A stretch of 26,641 bases of DNA. Origin: Bacteroidota bacterium (lineage in GTDB: Bacteria; Bacteroidota; Rhodothermia; Rhodothermales; Bin80). The notes under the pieces are model-generated. The model was not told the origin of the DNA. It did no database searches and worked only from the letters and a program-made list of their open reading frames with translations. This document shows, piece after piece, positions 1 through 8,075 of this stretch (position 1 is its first letter; the number at the start of each line of letters is the position of its first letter). Position numbers and translations under genes: made by a program. The DNA lies in contig JAPPBZ010000071.1 of the NCBI GenBank assembly GCA_026702635.1, positions 1-26,641 of the forward strand, written 5' to 3'.

Positions 1-458
1 CTAGCACCTTCTTGAAACTCTGCCATGCCATTCACCATGATATTCACACAGCGCTGGAGGATTTGTTGCTGAGAATCGGAAAAACTCTTTGTAATTCGTA
101 TGATTCTAGGGGTATTGATAATAAGGTCGTGCTCGTGCTCAGTTGCCGAGAGCGTGAGCAGGTCAGCAAGGTCTCGCGCAAACGTATGTGGGTCATTACT
201 GCCTTCAACAACCCCAATCCAACGATCTGAGAATGCACGTTTTTGTAATGGTGAGAGTGCCTCCTCGTCCTCAATGGTGTCGGAAATCCGACAGAGTAAG
301 TAGGCATTCCCCACCATGATATGTAGTGGGTTAGGTAATTGAGGAATGTTCAGTGCAAAAGTGCGGGAGACATCCTGCAGGATGTCCGTCTGGTATGCGA
401 TGTCTTCTTCTAAACGAATTTTTATTACCGTTTGAGTTGGGGTATCTGATTTTCTCAC
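1..458 (-). CDS. Squalene/phytoene synthase family protein, N-terminal part (runs off left edge)
   Basis: Reading the minus strand gives 152 uninterrupted codons from a GTG at 458 to the window edge; the C-terminal half is missing. Residues 29-34 read DVSRTF, the family's N-terminal signature. NAYLLCRISDTIEDE follows, with the first Asp-rich diphosphate/Mg2+-binding motif DTIED at 60-64. Residues 141-148 read MVNGMAEF, matching the MGxGMAEF block of squalene synthases. The DTxED form is closer to squalene synthase (two farnesyl-PP to squalene) than to the DDVVD form of HpnC/HpnD or CrtB, so I favour a farnesyl-diphosphate farnesyltransferase; phytoene synthase is the alternative. A stop (464-462) lies two codons upstream and no in-frame ATG precedes the signature, so GTG is the only plausible start. 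A 6-bp hairpin (461-481) sits just upstream and there is no clear ribosome site. The second Asp motif lies outside the window. Confidence 0.85.
   Translation of the reverse strand, partial: MRKSDTPTQTVIKIRLEEDIAYQTDILQDVSRTFALNIPQLPNPLHIMVGNAYLLCRISDTIEDEEALSPLQKRAFSDRWIGVVEGSNDPHTFARDLADLLTLSATEHEHDLIINTPRIIRITKSFSDSQQQILQRCVNIMVNGMAEFQEGA
369..386. repeat. 18-bp perfect palindrome inside the squalene-synthase-like gene
   Basis: GACATCCTGCAGGATGTC at 369-386 equals its own reverse complement. It lies in the coding region just before the conserved DVSRTF motif (codons for T-D-I-L-Q-D-V-S). It may be a hairpin in the mRNA near the start, a protein-binding site, or chance. Confidence 0.5.
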
Positions 459-909
459 TACTCAAATTTTTCGAGTTTGAGTACGCGGGGGACTCTAAAG
501 CAAGAATAATTGGCTCCGATTCATCTTATTCTGCTTTGAAGATAAGGATGGATTTTCCTCTAGTGATTAACATTTTTCCTGGGGATTAAGCGAGAATTAG
601 CAGCACTTCTGATGTTGCACTCATTACAGTTGACACAATTCTAGTCACGGTTACACGATAACCATTTTGACAAAAAACTCCAGATCCAGCGCAATCGTAT
701 CTGTCCGCACCACCAAAATTATGAAAAAGCCTGTTCATATCTCTCTTTCAACACACTGGATACCTAGATAGGAGAATTCTCGAGTCTTTGCTCAGCAGGT
801 GAACTATTTCGCACAATGAAACCTTCCATTATTAAGCAGTAACAAGACATCTGCTCCAGGCAACACCGGGCCCATATTCTTCAGCTGGAAGCTTACTCCT
901 TGACTAACT
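459..909. other. Non-coding gap between divergent squalene-synthase-like gene and lipoprotein gene
   Basis: This 451-base AT-rich stretch separates two divergent genes, so it should carry both promoters. No open frame here resembles a protein; short frames such as the 16-codon one at 721-771 have no support. A TTGACA lies at 630-635 on the plus strand, but nothing resembling TATAAT follows at 16-18 bases and no clean Bacteroidota TAnnTTTG box is visible. CTCAAA (461-466) and TTTGAG (476-481) can pair into a small hairpin directly upstream of the minus-strand GTG start. Confidence 0.5.
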
Positions 910-2121
910 ATGCTAAACATTCCTCCCAGAATGCCTGTCTTGCTTACTCTGATTTGCTCACTGTGTGTTATTGGATGTGGATCTTCAGACTCGGCTGTGA
1001 CAGACGGAGCATTGTTCAAGGTAGACACACTTGTCTCTGGAGAAATCGTCATTCAGAACACGGGTGATCCACATTGGGGATCTGACGAAGGATGGGAGGT
1101 CATGGAGGAAATGAGGTACGGAACCGGCATCGGCGAAGGCACCGTACTATTCGGCCAGATTCTATCCTTGGATATTGATGGACAGGGACGCTTGTATGTC
1201 CTTGACTCATATGCGCAGCAAATCCATATTTTCGATTCGAGTGGAGCCTTTGTACGTACGGTTGGATCCAAGGGATCTGGGCCGGGAGAGTTTGAGAGTG
1301 CTTCCGCAGTTGATGTCAGCGAGACAGGTGAGATCTGGGTGATGGAAATGAGCAAGGGCCAACTTACTATCCTGGACGCAGATGGAAATTACCTGCGCAC
1401 AGAACGGGTGAACACGACTGGATGGGACTATAGACCCTATCTAGGTGGGTTTGACCCGATAGGACGCTATAATGCTATGTCCCTGTACTATGATGAAGAA
1501 GAAGAGGATACCGAGATCATGTTGGCCCGGTTTGATCAATCCTTTACTCCCATAGATACGATTGCAATTCCAGAAAGTCCTGTGGAGATTGATCAGTTTG
1601 AGCATAATGATTCGGAAGGTGGCAGTTATAGCATGCCCATACCGTTTCAAGGATCCTTCGAGTGGGTGTTTTCTGTGAACGGCAACTTATGGACATTCTA
1701 TACGGGCACCTACGAATTGGTTGAACTCGCAGCCGGGGGGATGCCTTTGAGACGGGTTACCAAAGAATTTGAACCGCTCCCGGTGACCCATGCAGACCGA
1801 GAGGCGGTCCAACGTCGGTTTGATTGGTTTCGACAGCAGGGAGGGGCGATCGACGAAACAAGAATTCCAAGGAATAAGCCAGTGGTTGAAAATTTTTTCA
1901 GTGACGACGAGGGTAATCTGTGGGTGATGCACAGCGAGCCGGGGGATTCAGGTTCACTATTTGATATCTTCAACGCGGAAGGGCAATTTTTGGGAGAGGT
2001 GAGCCTCTCCTTTCATCTGGAGATCCATTCCGGAGTCATTGTCAAAGATGGTTTACTGTTTGGGGTCACTGAAGATGAGGAGGGAGGAGAAATGGTTGTG
2101 AGGTCGCGGATCCAGAAGTAG
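910..2121 (+). CDS. 6-bladed beta-propeller lipoprotein
   Basis: A 403-residue exported protein. Residues 8-22 form a short hydrophobic signal ending in the lipobox VIGC, so Cys23 is the predicted lipidated residue and the mature protein should be membrane-anchored in the envelope. The body carries NHL/6-bladed-propeller style strands: IDGQGRLYVLDSYAQQIHIF, then GAFVRTVGSKGSGPGEFE, then GEIWVMEMSKGQLTILDADG, and near the C-terminus a DDEGNLWVM strand. The GSGPGEF block is typical of Bacteroidota 6-bladed propeller lipoproteins, which are mostly of unknown function. ATG910 and ATG931 (Met8) both keep the signal peptide; neither has a strong ribosome site. The following gene starts 132 bases later, so co-transcription with prmC is possible but not shown. 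Confidence 0.8.
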   Translation: MLNIPPRMPVLLTLICSLCVIGCGSSDSAVTDGALFKVDTLVSGEIVIQNTGDPHWGSDEGWEVMEEMRYGTGIGEGTVLFGQILSLDIDGQGRLYVLDSYAQQIHIFDSSGAFVRTVGSKGSGPGEFESASAVDVSETGEIWVMEMSKGQLTILDADGNYLRTERVNTTGWDYRPYLGGFDPIGRYNAMSLYYDEEEEDTEIMLARFDQSFTPIDTIAIPESPVEIDQFEHNDSEGGSYSMPIPFQGSFEWVFSVNGNLWTFYTGTYELVELAAGGMPLRRVTKEFEPLPVTHADREAVQRRFDWFRQQGGAIDETRIPRNKPVVENFFSDDEGNLWVMHSEPGDSGSLFDIFNAEGQFLGEVSLSFHLEIHSGVIVKDGLLFGVTEDEEGGEMVVRSRIQK

Positions 2122-2253
2122 GTTTTTCCAGGGGATCTAGGCCGCCCCGATCTGGTGTTCTGGCGGAGTATACATCTCTTGAGAGCGTCTACTATTTTGA
2201 TGCACGGCCGGGTATTTACGTTCATTTCCCGGTAGACTGTGGGACATCGCTTG

Positions 2254-3132
2254 ATGAGAATTAAAGAATTATTTCGGGAAGTGGAAGCATTATTGGAGCA
2301 GGCGGGTCTGTCCGATCCGCGCCGCATAGGGGTATGGATTTTCTGTGATGTATTGCAGTGCAAACCGGCCTATTTAATTTCTCATGAAGACGACCGATTG
2401 AAGCGGGATCATGTGGCTGAAATTTCAGCAATGGCAGCGCGCTGTGCTGCGCATGAGCCGGTACAGTATGTCACTGGATATACCGAATTCAGAGGACTCC
2501 ATCTTCAGGTTTCATCCCAGGTTCTAATCCCGAGACCCGAAACAGAACAACTGGTTGAAGTTGCTCTTGAAGCTGTTCGGAGAGGGCTGCCCTTTCGGGT
2601 TCTGGACATTGGCACCGGAAGTGGGTGTATTGCATTGGCCATGAAGCAGGCAATCCCAGACGCTAGCGTGACTGCATGTGACATCAGTAGATCTGCGCTG
2701 CGCATTGCCGAAGCGAATTCGACTCAAAACGGACTCGAGATTCAGTGCATCGCTGCAGATCTGTTGGTAACAGATTTTATACGTTTAGTAGGTTGCGGAT
2801 ATGATCTGGTCATTGCGAATCCTCCGTATATTCCAGATCATGAGCGTTCAGGACTTCCTCGGATGGTTCGGGATTATGAACCAGAGACGGCACTGTTTTG
2901 TGGAGGGGATCCGCTCAAATTCTATCGGGCAATCAGCAAGCACATTGCGGATGGTTTATTGGGTCACAGAGGAGTTCTTGCGTTGGAAACCCATGCTGGT
3001 TATGCGGAGTCCATAGGTACTCTACTTGAGCAGCACAGAGGCTTACAGGTTCAAGTGAAGCAGGATTTCGCGGGGCTGCCTCGATTTGTACTTGCAAAAT
3101 TTCCACGAAAACTCTCAACTGCTCAAGAGTAG
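2254..3132 (+). CDS. prmC: Peptide chain release factor N5-glutamine methyltransferase PrmC (HemK)
   Basis: PrmC methylates the glutamine of the GGQ motif of RF1/RF2 using S-adenosylmethionine, which speeds termination. An N-terminal helical domain (about residues 1-70) is followed by PVQYVTG, then IPRPETE, which is highly specific to PrmC. A class I methyltransferase core follows, with VLDIGTGSGC as the SAM-binding loop and the catalytic NPPY motif that holds the target glutamine amide. The length of 292 residues is normal. The frame is open from a GTG at 2239, five codons earlier, but the ATG at 2254 gives MRIKELFREVE, which matches the usual PrmC start. No strong Shine-Dalgarno is visible for either. 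The next gene starts 23 bases downstream, so the two are probably co-transcribed. Confidence 0.95.
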   Translation: MRIKELFREVEALLEQAGLSDPRRIGVWIFCDVLQCKPAYLISHEDDRLKRDHVAEISAMAARCAAHEPVQYVTGYTEFRGLHLQVSSQVLIPRPETEQLVEVALEAVRRGLPFRVLDIGTGSGCIALAMKQAIPDASVTACDISRSALRIAEANSTQNGLEIQCIAADLLVTDFIRLVGCGYDLVIANPPYIPDHERSGLPRMVRDYEPETALFCGGDPLKFYRAISKHIADGLLGHRGVLALETHAGYAESIGTLLEQHRGLQVQVKQDFAGLPRFVLAKFPRKLSTAQE

Positions 3133-3155
3133 AAGGAACCAAAATCAATTCAATC

Positions 3156-4007
3156 ATGAAACTTGCGCTTATTCAATGCTCTGCTATCGATGATCGAAGT
3201 GCTAACGTGACCCAAGGGTTGAAGTCACTGGAAGAAGCTGTACGGGCAGGGGCGGATCTGGTTGTCTACCCAGAGCTTGCATTTACACCGTTTTATCCCC
3301 AACACCGGAAGCAGTGCTATGCGGAATGTGAAGGGAATGATCTGCCGCCATTATCACTGGCTGAAGAGATCCCGGGCCCGACAACAGAGCTGTTTTGTGA
3401 AGCAGCCAAAAGGCTGGGGGTCGTGGTCGTTCTGAATCTATATGCACGCAAAGGCGATGCCGCATTTGATGCATCGCCAGTGATTGACGCGGACGGCACA
3501 CTTCTGGGGGTCACAAAAATGATGCATATCACCCAGTACGAGGGATTTCATGAGCAGGATTACTATACCACTGCCGGTACACAGGCCCCGGTCTACGATA
3601 CGGCTGCGGGTCGCATTGGCGTAGCCATTTGCTATGATCGGCATTACAGTGAATACTTGAGAGCATTAGCCCTGCAGAAAGCAGACCTGGTGGTTGTGCC
3701 TCAGGCCGGGGTGCTCAATGAGTGGCCCGAAGGACTGTTTGAGGCAGAACTGAGAGTCGGAGCATTCCAGAATGGATACTATATGGCATTGGCGAATCGA
3801 ACGGGAGATGAAGATGTGCTGACCTTTGGCGGGGGTTCATTTATTGTGGATCCAGAGGGCACAGTCGTTGCCCGAGCTCCGGAAAGTGAGCCCTTCATTC
3901 TGTATGCCGACCTGGATCTGCAATGCTGCACAGAATCCCATGCACGTAAGCTATTCCTGAGAGACCGACGCCCGGAAGTCTATTCGGGCGGCGCGGTTCG
4001 CATTTAA
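3156..4007 (+). CDS. Carbon-nitrogen hydrolase, N-carbamoylputrescine amidase / beta-ureidopropionase-like
   Basis: A 283-residue nitrilase-superfamily enzyme with the complete Glu-Lys-Cys triad: Glu40 in VVYPELAFT, Lys121 in GVTKMMH and Cys159 in AICYDRHY. The segment QYEGFHEQDYYTTAG around 127-141 resembles the substrate loop of N-carbamoylputrescine amidases and beta-ureidopropionases, which cleave N-carbamoyl groups to an amine, CO2 and ammonia. The exact substrate cannot be read from the sequence, and other amidases of the superfamily share these motifs. There is no signal peptide, so it is cytoplasmic. The ATG at 3156 follows prmC by 23 bases; an AAGGA about 20 bases upstream is too far to be a good ribosome site. 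Its TAA overlaps the convergent thioredoxin-like gene by 4 bases. Confidence 0.8.
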   Translation: MKLALIQCSAIDDRSANVTQGLKSLEEAVRAGADLVVYPELAFTPFYPQHRKQCYAECEGNDLPPLSLAEEIPGPTTELFCEAAKRLGVVVVLNLYARKGDAAFDASPVIDADGTLLGVTKMMHITQYEGFHEQDYYTTAGTQAPVYDTAAGRIGVAICYDRHYSEYLRALALQKADLVVVPQAGVLNEWPEGLFEAELRVGAFQNGYYMALANRTGDEDVLTFGGGSFIVDPEGTVVARAPESEPFILYADLDLQCCTESHARKLFLRDRRPEVYSGGAVRI

Positions 4008-4522
4008 GGCTGGGAGAACTCCTGGAAGGACAGGTTCTCCCAGGCTCCAGTTCCCACGTAGTGCAGGGCCTTGCGAAAATCGTCTTTTGCCCAATAGCCT
4101 ACGCACTTCGCAATGTAGGTACCATCGCTTTGCAGGAATACCGTCGTTGGGGTTCCCTCTGCACCTAGGCTATAACCCAATTCCTGAGATGAAAGGGTAT
4201 AGCCTTGGAAGCTGTGCAGCGTTTCGGGATCGTCAATATTCAGCCGTCCATAGGCAAAATTATCCTGAACATACGCAACCAAAGCTACATCCGTATAGAC
4301 TTCCTCTTGCATTTTCCGACACCAACCACACCAAGGAGCATAGATATCAATAAGCATGAGCTTGCCTGTTTTGGAGGCCGTTGCGACCGCTTCATCAAAT
4401 GTAGGCCAACTCATCGGAGCAGATAGTACTTGCTCTGTCTGGCTAACAATGGGCTTTGTTGCATCATTTGATGTGCATCCCGCGATCAGTATTACCACAG
4501 AGAGGATTCGGTATAGGCTCAT
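4004..4522 (-). CDS. Thioredoxin-fold lipoprotein with CGWC active site
   Basis: A 172-residue envelope protein. The N-terminus is a short lipoprotein signal ending LIAGC, with Cys16 as the predicted lipidated residue. Residues 55-68 read LMLIDIYAPWCGWC, giving a redox CxxC motif (CGWC, 65-68). The cis-proline loop appears as GTPTTVF with Pro125. This arrangement fits the thioredoxin_7/DUF255-like group of periplasmic thiol-disulfide proteins that reduce or isomerise disulfides. The ATG overlaps the stop of the upstream glycosyltransferase gene in an ATGA (4519-4522), implying translational coupling. The 3' end overlaps the convergent hydrolase stop by 4 bases. The substrate is unknown. Confidence 0.85.
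   Translation of the reverse strand: MSLYRILSVVILIAGCTSNDATKPIVSQTEQVLSAPMSWPTFDEAVATASKTGKLMLIDIYAPWCGWCRKMQEEVYTDVALVAYVQDNFAYGRLNIDDPETLHSFQGYTLSSQELGYSLGAEGTPTTVFLQSDGTYIAKCVGYWAKDDFRKALHYVGTGAWENLSFQEFSQP
4010..4043. terminator. Strong stem-loop at convergent gene ends (possible bidirectional terminator without U-tract)
   Basis: CTGGGAGAAC (4010-4019) pairs perfectly with GTTCTCCCAG (4034-4043) across a 14-base loop. The loop contains a nested TCCT/AGGA pair. It begins 3 bases after the hydrolase stop codon and lies inside the last codons of the convergent thioredoxin-like gene. Neither strand has a T-run after the stem, so it is not a classical intrinsic terminator. It could act as a transcript-end or RNA-stabilising structure for either gene. 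Confidence 0.5.
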
Positions 4523-5688
4523 TTGTTCACGAGGCGCCGGTAAGGTTCAAGAAAGTGTTCCGATTCCGTGGCAAAGTTAAAAAATTCCTGAACATGAGGT
4601 GTATTTTGAGACCACTTTCGGCGCAATTCAGGATTTTTGATTGCATGATCTAACGCGCTTCCCAGTGCTTTTGCATCTCCGGAAGGGACGACACAGCCCA
4701 CATCGAATCTTTCTATGATCTGTGCGATTTCGGGAAGATTGCTGGAAATGACGGGGATACCGGCTGCTAGGTACTCAAATAGTTTATTGGGGAGTGCATA
4801 TCGATGATTGAGACAGCAGTCCTCAAGAAACGTTAGGCCAAGGTCAGCGGAGGCAGTAAAAGAAAGCAACTGACCGGGTGGAACCGGGTCCATAAATCGA
4901 ATCTTTGAACCAAGCTTCGACTCGTTCACCCGTCGCTGGATCTCTGGTTTTAGCGGGCCACTTCCCATAAAAACGAGAACAGCATCATCTGTATACCGCA
5001 TTGCTTCGACCATCGCAGTCCCCCCTCGGTGCTGTTGCAGGCTTCCCTGATGAAGAACAATTTTGACATCTGAGGGTAGATCCAGGTGCTTTCTCAGAGA
5101 GTTTTTGGGGACCAGGGACTGTGGCCTTGGAACGTTGCGCATTAAATGGACGGTATTGAGTCGAAATTGCTTCTGGAGATGCTGGGCGATACTTTCGCTT
5201 ACGGTGTATACGCAATCTGCCCGCCGAATGTATAGGTGCTGGATGGCCTTCCAGGTTGCTCCCACCCAAGGCCGCCGAATTGATGCGGGAAGGTGGGTAT
5301 ACAATTCACGCGAATCAAAGACTAGATGAGCTTGGTGACAGTTGGCGGCACGATGCATCGCTGGCAATGTGTACAGATCACTTGCGTGGTAGACGGTTGA
5401 TTTTACATTGTGCAAAGCTGACTCAAATTGTTGATGAACACGCCAGAAAAATCCAGGCCCCTTTCCGGTTGGTCTTGGGAGATACTGAAGCGTTGTGCGT
5501 TGAATATTGAGATCCCCTATTTCTGACGAATCCCTGAGCCCGAGCACCAGGATACTGAGATTCAGCTTAGAGAGTAAATGTAATTGACGTAGTGCACGAG
5601 AATTCGTTTTAGGGTCCCCCGTCAAGGCAAAGGTTACATCCACGGATTGAGGGGCTGTACCTGGATCATTTTTTTTGTGCGTGTGCAT
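4519..5688 (-). CDS. Glycosyltransferase, family 4-like (GT-B fold)
   Basis: A 389-residue cytoplasmic protein with the two-domain GT-B layout. The N-terminal acceptor half contains VYHASDLYTLPA (99-110) and FDSRELYTHLP (124-134), typical of sugar-nucleotide glycosyltransferases acting on envelope glycans. The C-terminal donor half starts near VLHQGSLQQHRGG (211-223) and contains LVFMGSGPL (238-246). The conserved nucleotide-sugar segment PNKLFEYLAAGIPVISS (300-316) is followed by NLPE. The donor and acceptor cannot be predicted. It is the first gene of a two-gene unit with the thioredoxin-like lipoprotein, joined by an ATGA overlap. It diverges from the acyltransferase gene with 59 bases between them. 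No clear Shine-Dalgarno precedes ATG5688. Confidence 0.85.
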   Translation of the reverse strand: MHTHKKNDPGTAPQSVDVTFALTGDPKTNSRALRQLHLLSKLNLSILVLGLRDSSEIGDLNIQRTTLQYLPRPTGKGPGFFWRVHQQFESALHNVKSTVYHASDLYTLPAMHRAANCHQAHLVFDSRELYTHLPASIRRPWVGATWKAIQHLYIRRADCVYTVSESIAQHLQKQFRLNTVHLMRNVPRPQSLVPKNSLRKHLDLPSDVKIVLHQGSLQQHRGGTAMVEAMRYTDDAVLVFMGSGPLKPEIQRRVNESKLGSKIRFMDPVPPGQLLSFTASADLGLTFLEDCCLNHRYALPNKLFEYLAAGIPVISSNLPEIAQIIERFDVGCVVPSGDAKALGSALDHAIKNPELRRKWSQNTPHVQEFFNFATESEHFLEPYRRLVNK

Positions 5689-5747
5689 TGGATTTCGTGG
5701 AAGATCGTATCGAAATCAAGATTTATTGGTGAGAAGTAGTAAAAAGA

Positions 5748-6533
5748 ATGCGCGTTTGGTTACGTATGGCATGTGCGTTGATCGTGACGATCATCGCCAG
5801 TATTCATACAAGTATTGGGGCACGCCTACGCCCCGATGTGGAGCGCCTGGCGTACAGAATGATGCGCCAGGGCGTAGCCGCGCGTCTATTCTGCCGTATT
5901 CACAATATACATGTGAAAGCGTCCAATGACGCAAAATTGTCTCCGGGCACCTTGAGAGTATCCAATCACCTGACTGTGATTGATCCAATCATTCTTGCGT
6001 CACAGCTCGATGTTTGCTTTGCAGGAAAAGCAGAAATTGCGCGTTGGCCAATCATCGGATGGATCTGCAAATGCTATGCCATGCTCCTAGTTGACCGCCG
6101 TCGAAAAGGGAAGGCAAAAACCTTTGCTTCCCAGATTAGAGACAGGCTCCGTCAACGGGGCTCCGTCCTAGTATTCCCAGAGGGTACAACTGGGGATGGA
6201 GTCACACTTCTACCATTCAAAACAGGAGCTTTTGAAAGTGTCAGAGACTGGGGTCAAGGGCGGATGCAACCGATATTTATGGATGTGACTGCTGTGAATG
6301 GGGATGCGGTTCGGGGTGCGGAAGGCCGTACGATACTCACCAAGGTTTCCCCCAGATATTCAGATAATTTTATTGGACGTATTCGCCATCTAGCAGGTTT
6401 TCGTCGGCTGGACATAGAGCTACGGATCGGGCCATTGCTTACTACATCTGGCATGGATCGCAGAGTGCTTTCGCAGGCGGCCCGCGATGCAATTCTGGCA
6501 CTCGACAGAAACAATCCACACGGCACAGAGTAG
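5748..6533 (+). CDS. 1-acyl-sn-glycerol-3-phosphate acyltransferase-like (PlsC family)
   Basis: A 261-residue membrane-associated acyltransferase. The N-terminal hydrophobic stretch (about 4-22) is a likely membrane anchor. NHLTVIDP at 73-80 gives the catalytic NHxxxxD motif (His74, Asp79), and VFPEGTT at 142-148 is the glycerolipid-binding FPEGT block. These are the signatures of LPLAT enzymes that transfer an acyl chain to lysophosphatidic acid in phospholipid synthesis. The sequence does not exclude an ornithine-lipid or lyso-phospholipid acceptor. It is the first gene of a tightly spaced run in which the protease gene begins 8 bases after its stop. It probably shares a 59-base divergent promoter region with the glycosyltransferase gene. 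Confidence 0.85.
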   Translation: MRVWLRMACALIVTIIASIHTSIGARLRPDVERLAYRMMRQGVAARLFCRIHNIHVKASNDAKLSPGTLRVSNHLTVIDPIILASQLDVCFAGKAEIARWPIIGWICKCYAMLLVDRRRKGKAKTFASQIRDRLRQRGSVLVFPEGTTGDGVTLLPFKTGAFESVRDWGQGRMQPIFMDVTAVNGDAVRGAEGRTILTKVSPRYSDNFIGRIRHLAGFRRLDIELRIGPLLTTSGMDRRVLSQAARDAILALDRNNPHGTE

Positions 6534-6541
6534 CGCTCTCG

Positions 6542-8065
6542 ATGGATAAGCCGAGAACAATAGCATATCGATTCAGTGTAGGCCGCCCGCCTTTTTCATT
6601 TTTGACCGGGATCAGCTTGGTCGGTGTGGGATTATTGGCGGGAATTTTGGTCATGCTTATTATTGATCGTCCTCCACGAGAATCTCAACTGGCGGAAATC
6701 CGCCTCGTGGAGCGGACGGAGACAGAAAAGGGATCATCAGAGTCGGAATTATTACCGGCTATGACTCTCGGCAGCGCATTTCGCAATGTTGCCCGTGGTG
6801 CAGTTGAGTCAGTGGTTTCGGTGAGCACCGAATCGGGCTGGCATTCCTATTTGTGGTCTTCGTCTGATTCAGATATGATTCGAGACAGCGAGGGGAGTGG
6901 CGTCGTCATTACCCCACAGGGGCATATTATGACCAACCACCACCTCATTGAGAATGCAGGGAAGTTACATGTTCTATTTGCCGATAGGCGGGAATATGAG
7001 GCGTATACGGTAGGGGTTGATCGCTCGACAGATCTTGCAGTCATTCAGATTGTTCTGAGCCCGGGAGAGAGTGTGCAGGCCATGACCATTGGAGATTCAG
7101 AAACACTGCAACTGGGAGACTGGGTTCTGGCAATCGGGAATCCTCTGGAACTTAATTCAACCGTCACGGCAGGGATTGTCAGTGCGGTAGGGCGGTCCAT
7201 GAATATTATTGATGCGGACTTTGGCGTGGAGGATTTTATTCAGACAGACGCGGCGATAAATCCCGGGAATTCGGGTGGTGCACTAGTCAATCTAAGCGGA
7301 GAACTCATCGGGATTAATACAGCGATCGCAACGAACAGTGGGTTTTATGAAGGTTATGGCTTCGCCATTCCGGTCAATCTCGTCGTCCGTGTTGCCAGTG
7401 ATCTGATTGAATTCGGTGAATTTCGACGTGGTTACATGGGGGTCGTCCCTGCAGATGTTGATGCAAAATTAGCCCAGGCATTGGGGATGGTGGCGGTCCG
7501 GGGCGTGTTTTTGGATCAGGTTTATGCTGGAAGCGCAGCAGAAATTGCTGGATTACGCCCAGGAGATGTGATTTTTGAAGTGGACGGGAGGCCGGTGAAC
7601 AGGCCCAATCAGCTACAAAGTGCGATCCTTTTGAAGCATCCCTATTCCACAGTAGGAATCGCATACTGGCGGGATGGGCAGGTGGATAGCTTGCAACTTC
7701 GGCTCCTTGGACAAGACCATCCAGGAGTTTCTTCCTGGTTGCTCGAAATGGGTTATCGTCCAGACCGCAAGGCACGTACTGCACGGTACCTGGACAAGTG
7801 GGGGCTGGTGGTACGGGATAAATCGGAGGAGGATGAGGCACAGTATGGGGATCTCGAAGGTATAATCATACAGCGTGTGACGCGTCAGAAAGAAATGGAG
7901 TATCTGAAAGCAGGTGTACTGGTTGAGCGTATTGATGGGCGGACGGTCAGTTCGGTCGAGGAGGCAATCAAACAGTTGCGTGATGCTGGTGAAATGACGC
8001 GACTATCCGTTCGAGACCGGTGGAATATTCCACGGATGGTATCCCTCAGTGTAATAAACCACTGA
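6542..8065 (+). CDS. HtrA/DegP-family serine protease with two PDZ domains, membrane-anchored
   Basis: A 507-residue envelope protease. Residues 19-41 form one hydrophobic segment with no obvious cleavage site, so the protein is probably anchored with its catalytic part in the periplasm. The trypsin-like domain (about 80-290) has His134 in TNHHLIENA, Asp164 in STDLAV and Ser244 in NPGNSGGALVN. A first PDZ domain runs about 297-388, with GLRPGDVIFEVDGRPV. A second, more divergent PDZ domain is at about 430-505, with AGVLVERIDGRTV. Family members degrade or refold damaged envelope proteins. The motif reads NHHL rather than the usual NNHV; the catalytic His is kept. It follows the acyltransferase by 8 bases and precedes aroC by 10, so it is probably in an operon. 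DegQ, DegS and DegP paralogues cannot be told apart here. Confidence 0.9.
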   Translation: MDKPRTIAYRFSVGRPPFSFLTGISLVGVGLLAGILVMLIIDRPPRESQLAEIRLVERTETEKGSSESELLPAMTLGSAFRNVARGAVESVVSVSTESGWHSYLWSSSDSDMIRDSEGSGVVITPQGHIMTNHHLIENAGKLHVLFADRREYEAYTVGVDRSTDLAVIQIVLSPGESVQAMTIGDSETLQLGDWVLAIGNPLELNSTVTAGIVSAVGRSMNIIDADFGVEDFIQTDAAINPGNSGGALVNLSGELIGINTAIATNSGFYEGYGFAIPVNLVVRVASDLIEFGEFRRGYMGVVPADVDAKLAQALGMVAVRGVFLDQVYAGSAAEIAGLRPGDVIFEVDGRPVNRPNQLQSAILLKHPYSTVGIAYWRDGQVDSLQLRLLGQDHPGVSSWLLEMGYRPDRKARTARYLDKWGLVVRDKSEEDEAQYGDLEGIIIQRVTRQKEMEYLKAGVLVERIDGRTVSSVEEAIKQLRDAGEMTRLSVRDRWNIPRMVSLSVINH

Positions 8066-8075
8066 TGCACTTCTG

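Noticed and set aside
12..589. Several short frames on both strands at the left edge (12-230 +, 44-307 -, 100-303 +, 353-589 +)
   Set aside because: They are out-of-frame shadows of, or unrelated noise around, the squalene-synthase-like frame at 1-458 minus, which alone shows family motifs.
630..660. TTGACA as a sigma-70 -35 box for the lipoprotein gene
   Set aside because: No acceptable -10 hexamer at 16-18 bases and it is about 270 bases before the start codon.
2239..2253. GTG start five codons upstream of the chosen prmC ATG
   Set aside because: The ATG at 2254 matches the usual PrmC N-terminus and no ribosome site favours the GTG; it remains a possible alternative.
7374..7841. 155-codon minus-strand frame inside the HtrA gene
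   Set aside because: Pro/His-rich antisense shadow of a gene with complete catalytic residues.
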